DNA from: Brachionus plicatilis
Taxonomy: Eukaryota > Rotifera > Eurotatoria > Ploima > Brachionidae
Reading direction: 5' to 3'
Assembly: GCA_010279815.1 (NCBI GenBank)
Contig: QEOQ01000123.1
Coordinates: forward strand, 501,619 to 565,618
DNA length: 64,000 nucleotides
A model generated the notes under the pieces. It ran no database searches, was not told the DNA's origin, and saw only the letters and a list, made by a program, of their open reading frames with translations. Within the stretch, counting starts at the first letter, position 1. Every line of letters starts with the position of its first letter. Made by a program: the position numbers and the translations under genes. This document shows positions 35,713 to 47,000 of this stretch, in pieces.

Positions 35713-37477
35713 TTAATTTGAAACTTCAAAATAATCAATATAATAATCATGAATGTACATCATAATAGCTATAGGTTGACCTATGATCAACGAAATCCAA
35801 ACTGCCATATTTCCATAATTGCCGTGTAAGAATTTCTTCACTACAATAGCAAACGGTATCTAAAAGAGAAAAACATTAAACGTTTCTTTGTTTATTATTT
35901 AAATTATTTTACCTGAACAATCATTCCCAAAAAAGCCCATATTCTAAACATTCTCAAAGGTATTGATACCAAGTATTCGTGGAAAAAAGCTGACACAAAA
36001 AAAACTATGAGACTAGCCTGAGGTTTCGTGATTCCTTGTGTCAAAAGAGGCTTATAAATATGTCTAAGGCAAAATTTATGAACTGGTATATTCCAATTTT
36101 GCCAAAAACTGTCCACATCTTCAGCATTCCACCAGTCTCTATAAAATTCTCTATCACCGAATCGCAGAACTTCAGCCAAAACATTAAGATACGAGTGAAA
36201 AAAACAATAGAATCCTATTAACCATATTACATGGTTGGGAACAGCCAATTTGAGCAATCTCTCAATTATCTTTAAAATGTTTGATTCACGAAAAGGAATT
36301 TTACTATTTTGAAGTATAGGTACCACCCATTGCTGAAGTAAAAAAAGAGATAAACTCGATAGAAATATAATCTCTCCTGATCGGCGTATTAGAAAACTTT
36401 TTCTAATGCGTTGCGATCTAGGAAAATTCAGCTCATAGCAAAGTGTGGGAGCAGCCATAAAAAAATATAAATTTTTAAAATTCAAATTTTGAGGATACTC
36501 GATTTGTTCACTTTCTGTCGCAGCTTTTTCAGGAACTGTATCTTTTTTGTTTACAGACAACTCATTTCTGCTTTTAAGGCGGTAGTGTCTGTTTACCTGA
36601 AAGTATGAAACTAGTTTCATTGACAAACATGTGTACCAAGCCAATGCAAAAAACGACGACACTAGAATAAAAAATATTAGAAAAAATTATTTTTTTTTAT
36701 ACTTGTACCTGGATTTGCTTCACGATACCACAAATAAATGGCCGGAGCTAACAGAGCAGTAAATATATTAATAAAGCAAAAAAATTTTCCGCCATTTTCG
36801 CCAATATTGGACTATTTGAATTTTTTAAATTTATTAAATGAAATAAAAATTAGATCAAATCTTTATTATAATACCTGTTTTAAAAGCTTCTCCAAATAAA
36901 GGGCTGTACAAATAAATACATTTGACAGAACTAATGCAAGCAACGAAGGCCATGCTGTTGGATCTTTAATAAAAAGAATTGGTACATTGAATCTAACCAA
37001 AAAGCCGTATTTCAGCAAATTTTCGAGCACTAGACGGCTCGATGACATCACCAGTAAAACGACACATAAATTCAAAATCCCGCGGTAGTTAGTGTAACCA
37101 CTTGCTGAACTCAAAAGAGAATCTCTTATTTTATGACACCTTGAGAAAAAATTAAAAATTTCAAAATATTAAAAAAAAAAAAACGCATGTAAAAATTCAA
37201 ATCAAGCGTGTCATAAATTTTTTCAGGGGTACACAATATTTTGCTTATTAAATTTTTTTTTATTTTTGAATTAAATGTTCATTATCAGATTTTTGTTTTT
37301 TTTTAAGTCAATAGTAATTTTTAGGAGATTATTAAAAAATTTGAATTCTTACGATTCATGTGGATGAGCTCGCTGACACGACTGATTGTTATTCTTTTCA
37401 GACTCGGCTCCATTTTCGGGTTTATTCAGCAAAATTTTTCTAGATCTAACCTCTTTGGTCTCAGAAGTTGATTTCAT
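35713..37477 (-). CDS. DGAT1: Diacylglycerol O-acyltransferase 1 (MBOAT family)
   Basis: Exons 37477-37353, 37139-36875, 36811-36709, 36661-35913 and 35859-35713 give about 462 residues (human DGAT1 488). The enzyme makes triacylglycerol from diacylglycerol and acyl-CoA in the ER membrane. Seen: a charged N-terminal tail, several hydrophobic segments, [10 protein letters not shown], the acyl-CoA motif [21 protein letters not shown], and the catalytic His in [17 protein letters not shown], followed by the C-terminal [17 protein letters not shown]1 rather than a sterol acyltransferase is supported by similarity through all five exons. It starts 552 bp from the divergent V-ATPase gene, so the two probably share an upstream region. 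Confidence 0.95.
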
Positions 37478-38029
37478 TTTAGATTCAAAAAAGTGAAAAT
37501 TTAGAATAAAAAATTTAATTTATTTACTAATAAAACACACATTTTAAGCTATTTTTATTCAACTCATGAGAATTAGCTTGCAATATGCATCATACACTTT
37601 GGACAGAGTTATAAATTGAGATTATTTTTGTACCTAAGTCAAAGATGTTTTGAAAAAAGATAAGGCTAGCTTTTTAAATAAGGAAAATTGCAAATTATGT
37701 TTGTTATATTTTATCATAAATTAAACTTTATTAGCTAAATTTATTTATCTTGTCGCAAAAATCGATAAACATTTCGGTCTCCATATTTCATAATTATTTT
37801 ATTTTTCTCTGCATTCAAATAATTTAAATAAAATCCAAATGCAAAATGTGACGAAAGAACTTGAATTATTCATTTAAGTATTTGAATCTTGATATCGCTT
37901 AACTAGAACTCTTGAAGCTTGCATTATTGTGCGATTTATGATGTATCTAGTTTTCTTTTTCTTTTTTTTTAAATAAAAAAATTTCACTTTTGAAAATTTT
38001 ATTTTTAAAATATTTAGAAATTTTTTAAA
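37478..38029. promoter_or_regulatory. Divergent promoter region DGAT1 / V-ATPase a
   Basis: A 552-bp AT-rich spacer between two head-to-head start codons. No specific factor site is claimed. A splice-acceptor-like aatatttag lies just upstream of the V-ATPase ATG. Confidence 0.5.
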
Positions 38030-41000
38030 ATGAGCTCCCTGTTTCGAGGCGAGGACATGACCCTGTGTCAAATTTATTTTCAATCCGAGGCAGCATATTC
38101 TTGCGTTGCCCAGCTGGGCGAGCTTGGAATTGTGCAATTCAGAGATGTAAAAAACTCAATTTTTATAAAGAAATAAAGATATTTTTTTATCAAATTTTTC
38201 AAAGCTTAATCCAACAGTGAACGCTTTTCAGCGAAAATATGTCAACGAAGTGCGCCGATGTGAGGAGATGGAGCGCAAGTTGCGCTTTTTGGAAAGCGAG
38301 ATACTTAAGGAAAAAGAAATTCCTTTGGCTGAAGCGCAAGAATTTTGTGAGGCGCCCAAGTCAAAAGAAATGATAGAAATGGAAGCCGCTTTGGAACAAT
38401 TGGAACACGATCTGCAGGAAGTCAATTCAAATAAAGATGCATTGAAAAAAAATTATCTCGAGCTGCAGGAATTGAGGCACATTTTGACCAAAGCGACCAC
38501 TTTTTTTGAAGAACAGGACCGAATTCAAACAGGAGAACAAACTGTCTTGCAGATGGAAACCCAAGACCGAATTCAGCCATTGAGACTGGGATTTCTTGCT
38601 GGCGTTATTGATCGCGAAAGAGTACCGTCATTTGAATTAATGCTGTGGCGCATTTGCCGTGGCAATGTTTTTTTACGAACTGCTGAAATTGAGGAAACCC
38701 TTGAAGATCCAAAAACTGTAAGTTCAACATCAATGACATAAACACTTTCGAATATAAAAAAAGAGACGATTTTCAAAAGTATATTTTCTTTATTAGCTCT
38801 AAATGCTCTTTTCCTTTATTTCTTTGTTATTTTTTTATCTAAATTTTTTTTTTTTTAAGAACACCCAAGTGAATAAGACAGTTTTTATCCTGTTCTTTCA
38901 AGGTGAACAATTGAAGACCAAAGTCAAAAAAATTTGTGAAGGGTAAAAATAAAAAAAAATTCACATCACCCCAAGTTTTTAAGGAAAATTATTTTTTTAG
39001 CTTCAAGGCAACCATTTATCCATGTCCAGAGACAGCCAGTGAACGCCGCGAAATGGGTCTTGGCGTGATGACTCGTCTTGAAGAGCTTAAAACAGTTCTG
39101 GACCAGTCGTTAAACTTAAGGAAAAGTCTTCTCACAAATGCAGCTTTGAATGTAAAGACTTGGTTTTGTCGAGTGCGTAAAATGAAGGCCATTTACCATA
39201 CTATGAACATGTTTAATTTAGAAGTAAATCAAAAATGTTTAATTGCCGAATGTTGGGCCCCAGTCAACGAGCTGACTAGAATAAAATTAGCTTTGGATAA
39301 AGGCACTGTAGGAATCTATTAAATTAAAACAAAAATGATAAAAATAATTTTTTTTCTTAGGAATTAAGTGGAAGTAATATTCAGTCAATTCTTAACCGAA
39401 TGGAAACTAAAGAACAACCACCCACTCATCACAGATTGAACAAGTTTTCTGAAGGATTTCAAAATATTGTCGATGCTTATGGAATATCAAGCTACCGTGA
39501 ATTTAACCCGGCTCCATTTACTGTGATCACATTTCCATTTTTGTTTGCAGTTATGTTTGGTGATGCCGGACACGGCCTAATTATGAGTTTGTTCGCATTA
39601 TTTATGGTTTTGCGTGAAAGTCAACTCAAGAATAAGTTCAGAACTAATGAAGTGTGGCAAATATTTTTTGGTGGTAGATACATAATACTGCTCATGGGTT
39701 TGTTTAGTATTTATACTGGAGTCATTTATAATGATGTATTCTCCAAATCAATGAATATATTTGGTTCAAGTTGGCGGGTTGGAGTAACCAAGGATTTTGA
39801 TTTTGAAAAAGTGACAGTGTTTGACTTGAATCCAAACACTAACGCTAACCATTCGCTCAATGAGATCAAAATGTATTCAGGCAATCCATATCCATTCGGA
39901 GTCGATCCAATTTGGATAATGTCTATAAACAAGATTGCTTTCACCAATTCTTTGAAAATGAAATTTTCGGTGATCATTGGTATCATGCAGATGATGTTCG
40001 GTTTAGTCCTATCTTTGCTTAATCATTTGTAAGCCTTTTTTGTAATTTAGATTGAAATTTTAAGTTTTATGTCAAAAAAAATAAGAATATTAATTTAAAA
40101 ATTAAAAAAATTAAAAAAATATGTTATTTTTAAAAAAATTTTAATTTTTAGATTTAAATAGTATTAATTTAAAAATTTTGGTCGAATTTATTTTAAAATT
40201 TTTTGAATGCCAAATGATGAAAAATTAATATTTTTATGCATTAAAGTCGATTGAAAATTTTTTGTAAATTTAAAATAAATTGATTAGGTTTTTTGGTAAA
40301 ATGGTGAGCGTGCTTTTTGAATTTATTCCCCAAGTCATTTTTCTCACATTTATTTTTGTGTATCTATGCGTGATGATATTAATCAAATGGCTTCGATTCG
40401 ATGGTTCACCTGACTCAACCCAATGTGCCCCAAATTTACTGATCGGTAGCTTTATTAAATTAAATTTAAAAAGAAATTAAATTGATTATTTTTAAAGAAT
40501 TGATAAATATGTTCTTTTTCAAATCTGCTGCTGATGAGGATCCTTGTAAAGCGTTATACTCTGGTCAATCTATAGTCCAAAAAATTCTGATTGTTTTGGC
40601 AGTTTTATGCATCCCGACAATGCTTTTAGGAAAACCAATTGTTCTTTATTTAAGACACAAGCGAAAATCTCAGGTAATTTAATTTTTTTTATTGTTGTTG
40701 TGAATATGGAAAAGGTTTTCTTAGATCGGCCAACGATTATCGGACTCGGGACACTTGAATCCGATAGCTCAAGAAGACAGCACCAGCGATTCAACAAATG
40801 AAGGAGTTGATCTGAAAATTATGAGAGAAACTCCTGTTGGCAAAGACTCGCCAGATACCAGCCACGACGATGAAGATGAAAATGTAATTAAATTTTAATT
40901 TTTTTAAAGAGTGGGCTGAGATTAGAAGAGGACCTGAGACACATGACCGAAGTAAATAGTCATGTGGTAACTAGTGATTCTATTCATCAAGAATCGACCT

Positions 41001-41745
41001 ATTTGACAAATAGTGATGCCGAACTCCTTACTGAACATGATGAAACTGAGGAAAAGGTTGACTAAATGTTGTCTTTAATTAAATGCTCTGTTTAAATCTT
41101 GCCGTGTGGTCGAGACTTTTTTGGTAATATCCAAGTATTCTAATTTGTTTTAAAATATATTGCCAAAAATGATCACCATAATAGCTTTTATTTTGTTTAA
41201 TGTTAAAATTTATTATTTTATTAAAATTGTCTAATTTTTGTTATGAAATGTTTAAGAATTTAAATTTTCAAAATTAATTTTGTGATTTTTAAGTTTGATA
41301 TGGGCGAACTTGCAGTCGAACAATGTATCCACACAATTGAATACTTTCTGGGCTGTATTTCGCATACAGCTTCATATTTGCGTTTATGGGCTTTGAGTTT
41401 AGCTCATGCTGGTAAGAAAAATTTTAAATAATAAAAAAATTGATAAAAAATTAAAAAAACATTTTTTAAGAATTATCTGAAGTTTTATGGACTATGATTC
41501 TTAGAATTGGTCTTAAGAGCGGGTCCGTTCCAGGCTTTGTGATTTTATGGCTAGTTTTTGTGCCATGGGCTGCCTTTACCATCGGAGTGTTGCTTTTAAT
41601 GGAAGGTTTATCTGCCTTTTTGCACGCTCTCAGACTTCACTGGGTCGAATTTCAAAGCAAATTTTATAAAGGCGAGGGCTATCAATTTATGCCATTTTCA
41701 TTTGAACAAATCCTTGAACAAGCTGAAAACCCGGACAAAATATAA
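38030..41745 (+). CDS. ATP6V0A: V-type proton ATPase subunit a (V0 sector)
   Basis: Exons 38030-38146, 38205-38717, 38860-38942, 39001-39307, 39361-40028, 40288-40445, 40498-40673, 40725-40883, 40910-41056, 41294-41411 and 41471-41745 give about 906 residues. Subunit a forms the proton half-channels of the vacuolar ATPase. The cytosolic N-domain starts [18 protein letters not shown]; the membrane domain shows [23 protein letters not shown], and the essential buried Arg lies in [14 protein letters not shown] cytosolic loop before that helix is enlarged by two exons (40725-41056, about 100 acidic, Ser/Thr-rich residues) where human subunit a has about 40. A TAA lies two codons past the donor of exon 9, so intron retention would truncate the protein. 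Human has four isoforms; no isoform is assigned. Confidence 0.95.
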
Positions 41746-41856
41746 TACCCTAATTTATGATTTATTCTTTTGAAGTGAAAAAAATTTGATGTTCAAAATT
41801 TTACCAATATTTATTTTAAAAAAAATTTTTTAGTTTAAATAAAGATCTGCACCTGA

Positions 41857-42434
41857 TTATTTTTGTTTTTCTTTGTCTTTATCAATTTCTTTATCTTGAA
41901 CAAGTTCTATACTTTTTCCCTTGCGAATAATACGAGCATTTTTTTGCTTCTTTTTTCCTTCATAGATAGTTGTCAAAGCTTCTTCAGGCTGACCATCTTG
42001 CTCTCTGTAAGCGCTAATGGTGACCGGGGATGCGTCATACGTTTTTGTGTGCTTAGATTCGTTTGAGTCCAAATGGAATCGAGTTGGTCTACCTTTTGAA
42101 TCAGTTATCGTCACAACAACTATTTGCTCAGTTTCGTTCATTATATTTACTCCATAAGTTTCACTTGCCGAAAAAAATAAGTTTTTAACAAAGCTTTATT
42201 TTAAATTTAATTATAAACTAAAAAAATGTTTTTTCATTTAATTTACTCAAGGAAATAAGTTGCAAAGATGCCGAACATTGCGTTTAATTGAATAAAATAA
42301 GGTGCCAATTTAGAAAATGAATTTTTAAGTATCATAAATAAATGTCTAAATCTAGTTGTAAGTGCGGTTCTAAAGTTTACCAAATAGTTTTCTTGAAAGC
42401 CAAAATTAGCTGATTGGGATGAGTCAACGGACAT
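41857..42434 (-). CDS. Unrecognised small protein, two exons
   Basis: Exon 42434-42247 joins 42163-41857 in phase 2 and gives about 164 residues. The first part is mostly uncharged with a hydrophobic run (LAPYFIQLNAMFGIFATYFL) that may be a membrane segment. The second part is hydrophilic, with VVVTITDSKGRPTRFHLD, and ends in a Lys/Asp/Glu-rich tail (KEIDKDKEKQK). I do not recognise the family. The gene converges on the V-ATPase gene with about 110 bp between stops. The join relies on one acceptor (GGCAAG|TGAAAC); ATG 42141 would give an independent 94-residue ORF if it is wrong. A possible acceptor just upstream of ATG 42434 leaves room for another 5' exon. Confidence 0.55.
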
Positions 42435-43541
42435 ATTTAATTCTGGAATGCTTAAAATTTTAGTTGAGAAATTATTTTGTCAGAATTTTTTTTTAATTAT
42501 AAGTAAAATTTTTTCGTCATTCTATTAGTTTGGATATCAAGATGGCATTAGAAAATTAAATTCTATTTTTATCTTTTCTTTCGATTGTTGAGTCAAATAG
42601 ATTTGTCTGAGTCACAATTCAGTTAGATCATTTTAAAACTATTTTCTCAATTAAAATGTTAAGAGGAAATTTTTTATATTTTATTCATAATAAACAAAAA
42701 ATACAAACAAATGCTAAATTTTACTTTTTAATTACCTTAATAATAAAGAAAAATAAAATCACAAATTTTTTGAAAACGGGTTAAAAAATGTAATCAAAAA
42801 TCATGAAAAAAAATTTTAAATAAATATAAATTAAATTTTTATATCAATTTCAAAAAAATGGTAATTTCTTGTTTTTCATCAATATTTCTTAAATTGTCAC
42901 AAGATTTAATAAATGTGAATATTTGTTCTTAAATTTTGAAATTATTGCTAAGATAAATTTAAATTTTTAATCAATTAAAAGTTATAAATTTGAATTTTAA
43001 ATGATTAAAATGATTTTTAAAGACATCTTGAAAAAATTGGTGTCTTTAAGGAAATAAAGTCTTTAAATTAATTGATCATTAAAATACTTTTTAAAATAAT
43101 AGGATTAAATTTATCATAAGTTTTATGTTTCCAAGTTTCGGATAAGTATTTTTGAAACTCCGTCTTTCCTGAATTTCCTGTAAATTGGGTTGTTGATTTT
43201 TGCATCTGCGTCTCAATAAAGCTGAATGATTAACCGATTGCTATAATATAAACTTATATTTCGATGTCATTGGCAACTCTATTTTCATCATCTCGAAATA
43301 AATAAAAATGATTTTGTACTTTTTTATATTCATATTAATTTTATTACCGAAATAGCAAATAAATAAAAATATCCGCTAACAAACAGAATTTTTTTAAGAA
43401 ATACAAAATTATTTTTATCGATCGCAATTTTTATTTTTCTAAGCATTTAAGAAATCTCTTAATTTTTAAAATTATAAACTGAAAAATTAAGTATGTTAAT
43501 AGCAATCTTGAAAGTAGACTGAAATCTTAAGAAAATAAAAG
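42435..43541. other. Intergenic, AT-rich, no feature seen
   Basis: 1.1 kb between two divergent small genes. No exon, RNA gene or repeat recognised. Confidence 0.55.
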
Positions 43542-43888
43542 ATGGAAAATAGCGCCGACAGCAAAGAATCTAAATTTCCCTTGTGGACAGTCGCGATAAT
43601 TGTAATAACAGTCTTTGGTTTAGCGTTTTTAATAATATTAATAATATCAATTAATAATAAAAAGAAAAAAAATGGTAAATTTAGATAAATTATTTTAGAC
43701 TTTGAAATCACAATAAAATAAAAGTCCAAGATTCCATTTCTTCAACACCAGAATGTAGAAACTCGTGTGATCTTGGAGTTTTTTCAATTGCTAGATATGA
43801 CTCCGATTCAATTTCTTTAACAAGAAAATCAAGAACAATAGATGATAGACTGCCATCTTATGAAGAATTATTTTTAGAAGATATATAA
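43542..43888 (+). CDS. Small single-pass membrane protein with LPSY motif
   Basis: Exons 43542-43674 and 43725-43888 join in phase 1 across a 50-base intron and give 98 residues. A short acidic N-terminus (MENSADSKESKFP) precedes one helix (WTVAIIVITVFGLAFLIILII), a basic stop-transfer (NNKKKKN) and a Ser-rich tail with RLPSYEELFLEDI at the end. LPxY/PPxY motifs bind WW domains of NEDD4-family ligases, so a trafficking adaptor is plausible; that is inference. In topology it resembles the 5.4-kb gene, but there is no clear sequence similarity outside the motif. Confidence 0.65.
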
Positions 43889-44071
43889 ATTAATTAAAGA
43901 ATTTGTTTTTAAGGAATGAACAAAAACATGTAAAAGTAAAAATATTTTATTTAATCAACAAAATAAAATTCATCTGAATGATCATTTTCCATTTATTTTA
44001 AGGGAGAAATAAAGAAACTATTTTAATTTTTTCTATGCTAATTTAAATATAAACCAATGCAATTTTAGTTT

Positions 44072-47000
44072 TTATAATAATCTTCTGACCGAACTTGCTC
44101 TAACAGTGCTGCTTGCACGAGCCTGTTGTTCTCGCTTTTAAATTAAAAAAAATTAGTCCACCAAAAAATAATGTTAAAGTTTTATTACTTGTGGAGAACC
44201 AGCTCTTCCTTGGGAAACAGTGCTACGATTTTTTATTCGTTGCTTATTGAGGAGGCTCTCAGCTTGACCAGCTCTTTCTTCAGCATCGTCTAATTCAGTT
44301 TGAACCTTGCGAAATTTAGCAAGATTAACAGCAGCAATTTCTTCAGCCTCTTCTACTTGTCTCTTATAGACTTTTAATTTGTTTTGAAGTTTTTCAACCA
44401 AGTCTTGTAATCTAGCTTGGTTCTTTCTGTCCTCTTCAGCTTGGAAGACTAATTCTTTAAGTCTTCTATCGTTCTTTCTAACTTCTTTCAAAGTTTCTTG
44501 ATGATGACGTTGTTCCATATCCAATTCGGATTCCAATTGATGTATCTATTTTATTATAAAGAATTAAGTGACAAAAAAATAATTAAAACCAACTCTTTGT
44601 TCAAGTTTTTGAATGATTCGTTTGCCTCCTTTTAGAGCATTTGCTTCAGCTTCATCCAACCGAACTTGTAAATCTTTTACTTGTTGTTCAAGAGCTTTTC
44701 TTAATTTTTCAACGTTTGAGACATGTTCCTAAATGAAGAACAGAATTAGATTTTTGAAGTTATAAAAATACCGAGATTTACTTGTTCTTGACGTAATTCT
44801 TCAGCTAATCTAGCTGCATCAGCTGAAGTTTTTCGAACACGCTCTTCTGAATTTTTCAATTCAGCTATGGACTCATCTAAATCAGCCTTTAAAGCAGCAA
44901 AGTCATTTTCTAATTTTCTTTTTTGAGCGCCAAGATTTGAATTAGCAGCTCCAAGTTCACTGATTCTATCAGCAGCATCATGCAAGTCATTTTCAGCTGC
45001 TTTGCGAGCTTTTTCGGCTTGTTCAAGAGCGGTTCTGATTTCGTCAAGCTCAGAAGCTAGCATATCAGCACGACGCTCGGCCTGAGCAGTAGCTTCTCTT
45101 GCTTCTTCTTTTTGGCGTTGTTCATCTTCGATTTGAGCTTGTAACTCATCAATGGTAAGTTGCAACTTTTTGTTTGCCTTTAGGAGATCAGCATTAGCTC
45201 TGTTCGAATGATCTAATGCAATTTCAAGTTCATTTATATCTGATTCAAGTTTTTTCTTTTGTCTAATAGCTTCAGCTTTGCCTTTTGTTTCTGCTTCTAA
45301 ACTTGCTTGCATTGATTCTAATGCACGTTGATGATTACGTCTTGTGTTTTCAAACTCTTCCTCTTTTTCGTGCAGACGTCTATCTATTTCCTGTCTGACT
45401 TGACTTAACTCGAGTTGAGCTCTCAATACTTTTGCCTCCTCTTGTTCTAGAGCGCCTTCGGCTTCCTCCAGAGCAGCTTGTAATTCATCTTTCTCGATTT
45501 CAAGTCGTTTTCTAGATTTTTCTAATTCGTGAATAGATTTTCCTCCTTCTCCAAGTTGATCCATTAAATCCTTAATTTCATCAGACAAATTCTTGTTTTC
45601 ACGTCTTAAAGCCTCAATTGATTCGTGGCTCTCTTCATATTGAGTTTTTAATTTAAACAATTCAGTTGAATATTGACGTGACTCTTTTTGTGATACCTCT
45701 AATTCTAGTGTAATATCTTCACACTTTTGCTTCCATTCGCCAATTAACTTGTCAAATTGCTTTTGTTTTTTTTCCATGGCATTTGCATTTGAATTAGCAC
45801 GTTCAACATCGACCATTAAATCTTCAACCTCATTTTGTAATCGTTGTTTAGTTTTTTCAAGACTGTTACATTTGGCCAATGCTTGTTCAACTTGCTCTTC
45901 AGCCTCGCTCAACTTAGCAGCCAGTTTTCTCTTGGCCTCTTCAAGTTCTTCAGCTCTTGCTAAACCTTCAGTTTCGTATTTAGATCTCCATTGTTGCATT
46001 TCAGTGTTAACTTTGGCCAATTGCTTCTGAATTTCATTCTTAGCTTCATGCTCTTCTTCATACTGCTCACGAACTTGATCCAAATCCATTGAGAGATTTT
46101 TCAATTGTTGAGCTAACGAGCTCTTAGCACGAGTCTCTTCTTCAGCATTTCTTTTTGCATCTTCTATTTGAGCCTGTAGTTGTTGCTTAGTCTTTCCAAA
46201 ACCACCAACTTGACTTTCTAAGTCTTCTATCTGTTGTATTAGATTTGAATTCTCTGATTGCAGTCTATTTTTTTGGGAATTCAAATCAGAAACTTCGCGA
46301 GTTGTTTGGTCAATTGTAATAGAAAATTCTTGCAATTGAAGCTCAAGTTGTTTGACTAATTTCTCAACATTTGCCTAAATAGAAATTTTCTTTAATATCT
46401 TTAGTTTTTTAAATTAAAACAAAACGACTGTCATTATACATGCAAATGCAAAAATCAAACCATTCAACAACCCAAATCTTTATTGAACCACTTTTTACTT
46501 TTGCTTTATTTGCTTGCTCTATTTGTAACTTAGCATCATCAACCTCTGATTTTACAAGTTGTTTTTCTTTTTCGAGTCTTTTTTGAAATAAAATCACTAA
46601 AAGAATTTTAAAAAAAAAAGGAATTTACTTGTTTTTGACTTTTTGCAACTGGTCTATTTGTTCGGCCATTTCATTAACCGCATCTTGATGCTTCTTTCTC
46701 AATTGAGAAGTTGTTGCCTCATGTTGTAAGTTTGCTTCCTCTAGATCACGTCTCAATTTAGCCAATTCAGCTTCACGCTTCTTGTTCAATTCAAGTTGAG
46801 CTGTCGTTGCACCACCAGCCTCTTCCAATCTTTCATTTAGCTCATCTAATTCACGAGATAAGTCAGCTCGCTGTTTTTCAGCTTTGTTCTTGGCCTGTCT
46901 TTCAGCTTCAATTTCTTCATCACCTTCTTCTATTCTCTTTTGCAATTCTTTAATCTTCTTCTGCAAATTAATAACTTGACCATGCTCATCTTCGACTTTT

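Noticed and set aside
37874..38137. 87-codon minus-strand frame over the V-ATPase start
   Set aside because: It is antisense to a clear first exon and its sequence has no family features.
45749..46030. Plus-strand frames inside the myosin rod
   Set aside because: They are reverse shadows of coiled-coil codons, rich in Ser/Leu/Phe, with no independent support.
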